64,000 bases of DNA from Asterias rubens (Eukaryota; Echinodermata; Asteroidea; Forcipulatida; Asteriidae), in assembly GCF_902459465.1 (NCBI RefSeq), contig NC_047067.1, positions 22,133,680 to 22,197,679 on the forward strand. The letters are read 5' to 3'. How positions within the stretch are numbered: the stretch's first letter is position 1; each line of letters begins with the position of its first letter. Made by a program: the position numbers and the translations under genes. The notes under the pieces are model-generated. The model was not told the origin of the DNA and made no database searches. It worked only from the letters and a program-made list of their open reading frames with translations. Positions 12,462 to 24,400 of the stretch are shown here, piece by piece.

Positions 12462-15400
12462 GTAAATTGTTTTCTCTCTCGTCAGCTCGTCTTTCTTTTC
12501 ATTATTTAATTTTAATTAATCTATTAAATATTTTATTTTATTCATATTATTTGTGTGGGAAAAGTTTCCGTATGGCGCCACCACTTTTTCATTCGATATT
12601 AAATAATATAGTATCTAATTAACCTCAATGAGATATCCCTTTTTGTAAAAATGAGTGAAAAGGTGGTGGCGCCATACGGAAAGTTATCCGTATTCTACTT
12701 TTAAAACATCTTTCTAACCATATGCATTTTATAACACGGTTACAAACGCTTTTTAAAGACCAACTCGACCGATCCAAGGCAACGTGTTCCTTTAACAGTA
12801 TAAAACATTTGAGACTTTGTTTGGGGGGGGGGGGGGGGTAGGCTTATTTATTGACTGTCGTGGAGGAATAGGAAAGGGATTGACATGATTGAGTGCATAG
12901 GAAGCAAGTTTGACAAACAAAACTCACTGTTTGATTTTTGCCACTATTTTTTTATAAAAATGTTGCACCATATTATGTCACCGTTAGTGTGGACAGTCCA
13001 AGTAAGCAATCGACTTGTACATTTTCTTAATGCATCTTAGATGGAGTGACGTAATGTAATAAAATAAAATATTTAAAATAAAATTTTATAATAACCAATA
13101 TCATAAAAACTAAATATTTAAAAATGCACACAATTTCATGAATAGTTTGATGCATTAAAAAAAAATATGATGTCTTGCTTATGTCACTGTATCCAAGGTG
13201 TCTTTACTTTTGAAGATTTTTGAAGATTTTCTTTGTTCCTATATTTTATCAAAGCACAACCAAAAGTTCCCAGCACCAGTCCGAAGGAATCGTCACCAGC
13301 GGCTGCACCGAAGGCTACAAAAGGGTCCGCTCAAGCGAAATCAGGGAAAAGCAATGGCGAAGGAGCTGCACAGAAAGCTGTGGTTCCTCAGGCCATACCG
13401 CAACCGGCCATTAATAGGTAAGATACATGGACCTAGTAGTCTTTTAATCAAGTCGTTTGATACAATCTCGGTCATTTGAGACTTAATGGTGTGAGAGTGT
13501 AATAAATGCGAGTCCACATTTATAAGGCCATAACTCATATTGGGGTGTCGTAGCCCACCAGATAAACGCACTGAACTCCGAACTCGAGCTCTGGTGTTTC
13601 TGTTCAGCAGAGTGTGGGTTCGAATCCCGGTCGTGATACTAATGAGCAAGACACTTAACTATAATTGCTTCTCTCCACCCAGGGGGAAATGGGTACCTGT
13701 CTGTGAGGGCAGAGATGGTTGTAATTGATTTAGCTTAGTGCGCTACATATTGGCAGAGGGAGCTGAGATGGTTTAAGGAATGAAATGGCCCAGTGACCAG
13801 GGGTAATAATGTTGGAAGCGCTTTGAGACATGGTGTATAAAGCGCTATAAAACCGATTATTATTATTATTACTATTCTGAAATTAAAAACAAAACATTGT
13901 TTATGTATTACGGTTTTATTTATTATTTCAGCAGAAAGACATCCAGTGCATCATCAACCAGTGAAATAGTTTCCCCAAAGAAATCAAAGCTTACAGCAAA
14001 TGTACAATCGACATCAACTTTTCACCATCAACTGCAACACCTGTGCGGCACGTGTCTGACAAGGCAACATGGTAAGGTTGTTAAACCGATGTTCCTGAAG
14101 GGTGGTGAGACCGTGTGTGCCGGGCCGTACCACCACCCATGGGAACAGTCAAAGGCGGTTGCGATATACTCTACGACAAAGTCAAAATGGTGTGTTGTGA
14201 AAGCCAGGCCACCCTCTCTGCACCCGAAACTTCGTCTGGTGAAATGTGACTGGAAAGAACCATGCAGTAGACCAAACTGCACATTCCCTCATTCAACGGA
14301 AGAGTTACAGCTCTGGAACTACATGGAAGAACATAAAAGTAAGTATGAAGCATGAATTAGTTTCTGCTTACTTCTGCTTTACCATTTCATGATAATAATC
14401 TTGATATAAAAATAACCAATCATGTTTTGTCTAACCTTTCCCTTGCAGTACATATTTTAATGTCAATGGGAGACTTTCTGGGACGATAGGTGGCAGCAGA
14501 CTTACCGGTAAATTATTATTGTTTACGTAGTTCTGAACATGCGCATAATTCCGAGAAAAATGGCTTTACCCGGAAAGTCTGCTGCCACCTATCGTCCCAG
14601 AAAGTCTCTTATTACAATCCTTACAAATGTTTGACCAGTAACAGGCTATTTATTCACATGTAAACATACTCATACTAACACATCAGGTAAGTGTGAAATA
14701 GGGATTGACTTTATTATGATCAATCAAGTAGTCAACTCCTAAATTCTAATCCTTTTCAATTTGCTCTCGCACCTTTTTCGATCCAGTTCGAACTTTAGAC
14801 GACGTTCTTTCAAAGCTAGCTGCCTCAACTAATGGGACTCAGTCATCAAAGGTCTCAAATGAATCGTCTCCAGCGGCTGTACCGAAGACTACAAAAGGGT
14901 CCTCTCAAGCGATACCAGGGAAAAGCAATGGCGAAGGAGCTGTACAGAAATCAGTGGTTACCAAGTCCCCACCGGCCAACAATGGGTAAGATACCCGGTT
15001 TAGTCTTTCAATTGAGTCGTATGATACAATACTTTCTGCAATCGTTTCAGACTATCATCACGGGTCTGAGTATGTAATAAACGCTAGTCCATGTTTAGGG
15101 TCTGGGCTGGATTTCACAAAGAGTTAGTTCTAACTTAGGACTAGTCCTAAGAGTTATCCAAAACGTATAGCTAGTCCTAAGTCATGAAATCGACCCCTGG
15201 GTACGTCGATTTTAAATTTGCATCGGAGATGTAGAACACACAACACCATGTCCACAGATTTACATTAAACTTACAAGGTTTGATGATAATAATAGTAGAA
15301 AGCTTTCCTTAAAAATATTACTTACTGAGGTGCTGTAGTTTTTGAGAAATGAGTAAAACAAGTCACAAAATATATTTTAGCATGTCAAACGTATTTTTGT

Positions 15401-18400
15401 GACATTGGTTAACTCATTTCTCAAAAACTAGATCACCTCGGCTATTAATATTTTAAGGGAAGCATTGTACTATCATTATTTTCAAATTGTGTAAGTTTAA
15501 TGTAAATCTGTGGACATTGTGTTTTGTATTACAAAAAGTACCCAAAATCCTTTAAAATGGATATCATATACTCTCATTCTGACCAATTTTTTTAATTTAA
15601 AAAAATATTTTTTATTAATTTAGCAGTGAGACATCCAGTACATCAACCAGCACAACAGTTTCCTCCAAGAACTCGAAGCTTACAGCCAATGTACAATCCA
15701 GACCAAATTTTTACCATCCATTAAAATACCTCTGCGCCAAGTGTCTGACAACGCAACGTGGTAAGGATTTCGAACACGAGTACCGTAATGGAGGTGAAGT
15801 TGTGTGTGCTGGGCCGTACCACCACCCATGGGAACAGTATAAGGCAGTTGCGATCTACTCCACGACGAAGACCAAATGGTGTATCGTGAAAGCCAGGCCA
15901 CTCTCTCTGCACCCAAACCTTCGTCTGGTGGTATGTGATGTGAAAGAACCATGCAACAGACTAAACTGCACATTCCCTCATTCAACGGAAGAGTTACAGC
16001 TCTGGAACTACATGGAAGAACATAAAAGTAAGTATGAACATGAGTTTATTGCCCCTGCTTTACTTATCACAAAAATAATTTTGAAATAGAACTAGATGTT
16101 GCAAACTGCTTACCAACCAAAAGGACTTATGGTACCAATGCAAAAGTTAGTTCATGGCCTGGCGTTTCAAGTCTTTCTCGCAGGCTAAATGGCAACACAT
16201 TATACATGAACAGGTATCTGTCATCAAAAAGCTAACCTGTGCTTGATCTAACCTTTCCGACGCAAAACATAGTTCAATGTTGTTCATGTAACGTTCTTTA
16301 CAAATGGTGAACCAGCAATGAGTTATTCATTATATTTATGTATACTTACCGAATACATCCGGTGATTGTGAATAAGGAACTGACATTATTGTGATCAATT
16401 TAGTCGACTCCTTATCTCTAAGTTTTCATTTTATAGAAAAGTTTGCGGTAACACCATGTAATAACAATCTCTAAATGAGTTGGGGTGGTTCTGATAAGAA
16501 CCGTTGGATTAACTCGACGTTTCGATCAGTATGCTCTGATCGTCTTCTGGAGAAAGTTTCATTTTGCTATCACTCCTTTTCAATCCAGTTCACTCTTTGA
16601 ACGGCGTTCTTTCAACTGCCTCATCTAAAATGACTCGGTCATCAAAGGTCTCAGAGATTGAGGTACAGAGTTGCACCAGTCCTAGTGAGCCGTCATCAGC
16701 GGCTGTACCAAACGCACCATCAAGACCAGCTTTTCACCACCGTTTACAATACCTATGCGGCACTTGTCTGACAACGCAACACGATAAGGTTGTTGAACCG
16801 ATGTACCTGAGGCCAGGTGAAGTGAGGAGGTGTGCGGGGCCAGACCACCACCCATGGGATCAGTCTAAGGTGGTTGCGATCTACTCCACGACGAAGAAAA
16901 AATGGTGTGTTGTGAAAGCCAGGCCTTTTTTTCTGCGCCCAAACCTTCAGCTGTTCGTGTGTGGCAAGAAAGAACTATGCAGTGGACCAAATTGCTCATT
17001 CCCTCATTCAGAGGAAGAGTTACAGCTCTGGAAGTACATGGACGAACATAAAAGTAAGTATGAAGCATGAATTAGTTTCTGGTTAATGGTCTAAGCTTTC
17101 ACCGACAGTAGCTTTCAATGTTGTTCTGGTATACAAATTTCTTTTACAAAATGTGAACAAGTCATTTATTCATGCTTATAAATACATACTAATCAATCAG
17201 GCGAGTGTGAAATACGGAACAAACTTTATTCTGATCAATTGAAGTAAACTCCTAAATTCTAATTCTTTTCAATTTGCTCTCGCTCCTTTTCAATCCAGTT
17301 CAAACTTTAAACGGCGTTCTTTCAATTATGGCTCAGTCATCAAGGGCCTATAGATCATCGAGCATCTCCCATGAGACGCCAAGTGTTTCCAACTCCATTA
17401 CTCCTTCTCCAACAACTGTGCCTCTAAGTTCCGCAAAGACGTTTGCCTCGTCTCGGACACAAGTTTCATCCAAAGCGGTTGCATCATCTCAGCCAACAAG
17501 GACCCCCAGTTCACCGGCTTCTTTCAGGGTACCGAGTTTTTCAAAGACAAAAAACAAGACGTCATCAGGCTTCTATAAAACTCTTGGTGCCTCGAAGACA
17601 CCTGACACGATGTCACCATCTTCGACTGCAAGCCATCTTCACTGCTCTTACTGCAACATAACATACAAAGAATCCTTGCACTTGGAGCAACACACTCTGA
17701 CCCCAGAGCATATGTCAAAGGTCAACTCCGACACGGAGAAGGCGTGGCGACATCGGGATCCACCCTGGAACATCGTCAACGGAAAATACTTGGAGTGTCA
17801 AGAGTAAGTCATTTTTTTTTCTTCAAAATAATTTGTTTTAGAATCGACTCTTTGGTGAGAAAATCAATAATGCACTGTGTACTTTGTCTCAAGATTCTTT
17901 TCAGCCTTCATTAGCTTTAGAGAAAGACTCTGCAGGGTCGAAACGTCAGGCCACTTAATATTTTTTGCATTTATACCATCGGTCCTTTTGGTTGTTAAGT
18001 TTTTGCAACAACTAAAGTCTGGTTCATACTTCCTGCGAATGCGATACGAATGTTGAAGTCACAAATTTGCAACGAACAATTTGCAGCCAATGTTTTGCGA
18101 GAGTTACTCAACTCTTGCACTCTTGCAAAACATTGTGACGTCAAATTCACGCCAAATTTTGTATCGCATTCCCATTTGCAGGAAGTATGAACCGGGCTTA
18201 ATTCCATTTTCTTGAGATTCTTTAAACTATTTTAATTTCTTATCAGTCATAAGAAAGGCAGCTGTATGTTCGGCGACTCGGCACAGAACAACTGCACCAA
18301 AGCGCACAGTTTGAGAGAGCTTGAGGAATGGCGGGAAAGACATCAATACCGAATGATGAAGATGAAGAAAGCCAAGGAGCATAAACTGTTCAAACTGCCG

Positions 18401-21400
18401 GACCAGATCTTGAAGAAATACAACTCGCCTTCAGGTGCTGATTTGGTAAGTTGTGCATTAATACTTTAAGACTGCTCAGAACTATTAGGTCCTTAAAATG
18501 CACTGGACACTTGGTAATTACTTAAAATAATTATTAGCTTAAAGCCTTACTTGTTAATGAGTAATGGGGAGAGGTTGATAGTATAAAACATTGTGAGAAA
18601 CGGCTCCCTCTGAAGTGACGTAGTTTTCGAGAAAGAAGCAATTTTCCACGAATTTGATTTCGAGACCTCAAGTTTAGAACCTCTTAGAACTTGAGGTCTC
18701 GAAATCAAGCATCTGAAAGCACACAAATTTGTGTAACAAGGGTGTGTTTTCTTTCATTATTATCTTGAAACTTCGATGACCCATTGAGCTCAAATTTTCA
18801 CAGGTTTGTTATTTTATGCATATGTTGAGATACACCAAGTGAGAAGACTTCTCTTTGACAATTACCAAAAGTGAAACTGTCAAAGACCAGTCTTCTCACT
18901 TGTGAAAACCTGTGAAAATTTAAAATCAATTAGTCATTGAAGTTCCGAGAGAGTAATTAAAGAAAATACCACTGTCCCACAAGTTGTGTGCTTTCAGGTG
19001 CTTGAATTCGAGACCTCAGCTCAGCTGAGGTCTCGAATTCAATTCAAATTGTTTAGCGAGAAAATACTTCTTTCTCAAAAACTATGTTTTCTTCACAAAG
19101 GGAGCTGTTTCTCACAATGTTTAATGCTATCAACAGCTCTCCATTGCTTGTTACCCGAGTCGATTTTTATGCTAACAATTATTTTGAGTAATTACCAATA
19201 TTGTCCAGTGTCTTTAACACTCATATAGGCGACTGGGTACAACACTTCTTAATCTCCTATGTAAGTTGAACATCTATTTGATATTTTTGACATTTCAGAT
19301 CGCTGATGAGTTGCCAGGAGTGCAGATAAAGTGTGAACACGAAATCAGTCAGTTTCTGTCAACGACAGGAACGCAGATGGATTCCACATACAGCTTCAAG
19401 TGGACATTTGTATTGAAGACTTCTACAAGGGTAAATATAAGTTTACAAAGACGTAGATTTATTGGTCGTCCGTGGTGACAGACTGACATATGATGTTGAC
19501 GTCATCTATTAAAATTGTTTGCAGTACCTGCTGCTAAAACATAGGATTCGAACTGCCTCTAGCTACCTTGCAATCTTGGTGGTCTAGTTAGTATGACAAT
19601 GCTCTAGAATTGCAAAGGTCGTGGGTTTGAATCCTACTCGAGTAATATGCCTGTGATTTTTCACAGAACATAATTTGGAGTTTTGAAAATTAAATTAACT
19701 ATAGTACACACTTTTTGTATTTTTTTCAGATACGACTCAGACGAGTTTTTTTGTTGTACGATGAGCACCGAACTCATTTTAGACTCTCCAAGCCAGCGCG
19801 TGAACCTAACGCCCAGTTGTGTCCGGGGAACTTGGTCGTCGGCGGTGATGGAATGACGTATGACATTGACGTCATCTTCCGCTCAAAGGTCTTTGGAAGT
19901 TTCAATCAGTGGGTTGTGTTCGACATCGGCACAGAGCCTTATCTCACCCGCAAGCTTCAGGTAAGATAAAACCTGTATCCCACTTTGTACCTTACCTCAG
20001 TAAGTTGTGGGGTGTCGTGGTCGAGTGGATAAGAGCACCGAACTCGAGCTCTGATGCGTCTGTTCAGCAGAGTGTGGGTTCGAATCCCGGTTGTCACACT
20101 TGTGCCCCCGAGCAAGACACTTAACTATAATTGCTTCTCACCACCCAGGGATAAATGGGTACTTGTGAGGGCAGTTGCGATTGGTTTAGCCGAGTAGCAC
20201 ATTTATTGCGCACAGACTATATACTCCCCAGGAAGCTGAGATGGTTTAAGGAATGATTTAAGGCCCAGTGACCAGGGGTAATAATGTCGGAAGTGCTTTG
20301 AGACACCCCTCGGGCGTGAAAAGCGCTATATAAAAACGGGTTATTATTATTATGATTATTAAATTCTTTTAAAACTAGTTGAGGTGCTATTTATCTTCAA
20401 CAGGTTCACATTGGGTCGAATCCGATAAAGCCATCAGAGAGTAAGAGGAACCAAGTTGTGGAGTTATGGGACAGAAAAAAACTTGAGATTGTCGCCTTTA
20501 CCGAGGATGACTACGCCCCAACTAACAATGAGAAGAAGCTGATGGCCAAGTACCAGATACCGACGTCACTCGACACTCGTGGCAATGATGAACTCGGTCG
20601 AGATAACTATAAAGAGAACATGCACACGATGCTGTATCTAGAAGAAAGGGAGTGCAATGACAGGGTATCAAAGTAAGTCAGTCCAACTGTTATTACATAA
20701 AAATATTTTTGAAAGTGTTTAAATAGCAGCAAAGGACTCATACCAGTGTATGATTTCACACGTCAACATTGCCTTGTATTGCCAGTTGGCAAAGACTCCT
20801 TGCAATGGCCACCATCGTTAATGAAACAAGCAGTTGTGAAAAGCTGTCATCGGCCGAGAGTCTTGTCCAGTGCTTACATACCTGGGGCCGATTTCACGTA
20901 CGTCTATCTTTGCGATCATCGCTAAACACACTTGCGATGAGATCGCAAACCTCAAATCCATCGCAATTGCGATGTCACTAATTCTGCGTTTCACTAAAGT
21001 CATCGCAATTGCGATGACGTTAAATACAGTTTTTGTACGAGGCTAAAAGTAGTGACCTTTGACATCCCGCGACAAAATCGTCGGTCGTCGCTCGAAATGA
21101 AATGGCATTGTGCAGTTTATATGTAAATCGTTGTCATGTTGGTGCATACGAACTATTGTGGACGATGTTTAGGCACTCGGTTCTTTTGAGAACCACCCCA
21201 ACTCATTAGAGATAGTCATTACATGGTGTTACCGTAAACCTTTCTATATTTCATTGTATTGATCGTTCATAAGTTTCTTTCAATTTGGTATCTTTAAGGT
21301 TCACCACGGAGAGCAGAATGAAATGCCTGAAGGGTATTACTATTCAGACACTAGATAGCAGTCTCACCAAATATGCTTCTGGTGATATGCTGTTCGCTCT

Positions 21401-24400
21401 TGTAGATCTGAAGTCGGCTCTCATGGACGACTCGGAAACGAGCCAAATCATCAATAGAAAAGTGAATAAGATGTTGATCAAATTCACTGGCTCAAACAAG
21501 GTGCGTACTTTTTTGTAATCTGTTCGTGATTAATATGTTTAGTTTTTACCCTACACTGATGTGTTTCTAAACAGCAGAGTGTGGGTTCGAACCCCAGATG
21601 TGAAACTTGTGCCCTTAACCCTTTGTGCGCTATCGGCGACTACAGTCGCCGAGCTAGTTTATTCCCTGCGCGCTGTCGGCGACTCCAGTCGCCCAGCAGT
21701 GCTGTGAGTAAATAGATGAGGAATTCTGGGAAACTATTGACCCCTGACCCTCATCCAGCTGCATGTATCTAGCTGTACATGTATGCAACGATATTTCATC
21801 TGGAAAAAAACGATCTTTTGTCCCAAATTTCTCACAATTTCCGATCAAAAAGCTGTACGCTAAGACAAAATGGGGACACAATGGACGTCCATGCAGCATT
21901 TCTGGAAAATTTTCAGGACTCAGACTCCGGAGAATCAGACTTTGACGAGCTTTTTTCGAGAGATTCTGATGTGTTGAAAATGCTGTATGTGTACTGTGTA
22001 CGTGTACTGTGTATGTGTCAACGATAACGATGTACATGAACACGACACTGGGTCTGCCGGCAGCAGCGATGGGTCTGGATCGGTCGATGGCCCCGATGAA
22101 AATCGACAGCAACTAGGCTTGGCGGCCGGTGATAGAATAGTGGTAATGAAACAAGCGTATCTCGGTTATTCTTTATCCAAAAAACATAATGTTTACTGCA
22201 TTTTTAGGTGGGAAATAAAATACTGAGTTAAAAGTCTATTTTGCAATTTAGCCCAAAACACTTTCTTCACAGAGTAAAAGTCTTGAGGAAAAATGTATGT
22301 GCATTTTAGTAGCGCCACACAGGAAATTCAGTGCCAGGGGAATACTGTGTGTACAACCTCGTAGCGTGCTAAGGGTTAAGCAAGACACTTAACCATTGCA
22401 TCGTCCTTCGGATGGTCCTGTGTGTTGTGTTAAGCACGTAAAAGAACCCAGTGCACTTATCGAAAACAGAGGGGGGGTTCGCCCCGTGTTCCTGGCTGGA
22501 TTGGCAGGATATAGGGCCACAGCACCTTGTAAACCATAATATGGTTCGTCCCAGTCACCTTGCAGTAAATACTTGGTGCTTTGTATCCTTTGGAAAAAGG
22601 CGATTTATAAAAACGGTTATTATTATTATTATTTATAATAATAAATTTTAAATTTCTAGGAGTGCACATATCAAACGATCTTAAGTGGGTGACTCATGTT
22701 GATTCCATTGTTAGGAAGGCCCAGCAACGGTTGTTCTTTCTTGGAAGATTGAGGAGTTTTCGTGTCAGCCAAGATTTGCTGGTAAAGTTTTATCGGGCAG
22801 TTGTTGAGAGTATTTTGACACTCTCGATCACTGTCTGGTATGGCAACACCACGGCAGATGACCGAAAACGCCTCAATCGTGTAGTCGGTACTGCTAGCTT
22901 TATCATTGGTCGTGAGCTTCCTGCTTTGGATAAACTTTATGCTGCACGGGTTCTGAAGAAATCTAGATCTATTATTTCAGATGAATTTCACCCTGCGAAT
23001 AGTTTGTTTGAATTAATGAGATCAGGTAAGCGATATAGAGCGATCAGAGCTGACTCCAACCGTACTCGCAATAGTTTTTATCCCAGTGCAATAAGGTTAC
23101 TTAATGATTAATTCTTTTTAATTTGTTTTGGGGGTTTGCAATTTTGTTACTGTTATTGTCTCTCTGCATATTGTGCGCATACTGTTTATTTGTTCGTTAT
23201 TGTATGCCTATGTGGTTTTAGGGTTTTCTGTATTTTTTGTAATTTTTGTAATTGTTAATATTTTTAGACTCGCAAGCCGAAGTGAATTTCACTGTATATG
23301 TATTTATATGTGTGACAATAAACAATTGAATTGAATTATTATTATTCTTGCTATTACTGCTCTCATTTTCTCCAGATTTACGAAGCCCTGATTCTCCGAG
23401 ACCAGAATGAGCTCGGCAGGAGTGAACACGATAGTCTGTACTTACAGCTCAGCACAGCGTGTGTCACTAAAGAGAAACTTCAAAGTGACGCTGAGTACAA
23501 TGTCCAGATTCAACTGCAGATAAACAGACTTCCGTTCTGCTACAATCATTCGGCCGTTGCTAACATGCACAATATGGATATGGTTTTCCCGCCAAAAGAT
23601 AAACCACATATGTGAGTACAAAGTGAGCATTAAAGGCACTGGACACTATTGGTTATTACTCAAAATAATTGTTAGAATAATTCTTACTTGGTAACAAGCA
23701 ATGGAGAGCTGTTGATAACATAAAACGTTGTGACAAATGGCTCCCTCTGAAGTAGCATAGTTTTTGCGAAAAGTAATTTTCACTAATATATTTGAATTGA
23801 ATTTGAGATCTCAGCTGAGGTCTCAAATTCAAGAATCTGAAAGCACACAACTTGTGCGACAAGGGTGTTTTTTCTTCCATTATTCTCTCGCAACTTCGAT
23901 GACCAATTGAGCTCAAATTTTCACAGGTTTGTTATTTTATGCATATGTTGAGATACACTAAGTGAGAAGACTGGTCTTTGCAATACCAAGGGTGTCCAGT
24001 GTCTGTAAGACAAATCTATTGTTGTGTTGTCATTTAGCCTTTGAGAAAGACTCTGCTAGGGTCAAAACGTCAGGCCATTAACTATTTTTAAGGCGCAACT
24101 CTAATGTGTTAGATAGATCTATAGATAATAGTGTCTTGATGAATTATTTAGCTGAACACTGTAATTTGTTTTATGAAAAAGCATCAAAACAAACTGAAAG
24201 GAAATATATGTATGACCGACAGTGATTAGTCAAAACTGTCAGAAGTATTGCTTCAAAATATTTTTTACTCGCAAGTCTTTTCATGACCCATCTTGATTTC
24301 CTTTAATTGTTTTAAGATTCCCTATGCCCGACTCACATGACACATCAGTTGACCGCCATCAACAGCAAGCAGGGCGATTCATCCAGGAGCATGGAGGCGC

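Noticed and set aside
13600-13640. tRNA gene suggested by a B box (GGTTCGAATCCC)
   Set aside because: The box belongs to a SINE head. No cloverleaf with acceptor pairing is visible, and the same block recurs with a SINE body and ATT tail elsewhere.
21779-22226. Stand-alone small genes (plus-strand frames with SDSGESDFDE)
   Set aside because: They lie within TTAA-bounded terminal repeats and look like the stub of a piggyBac-type transposase, not a host gene.
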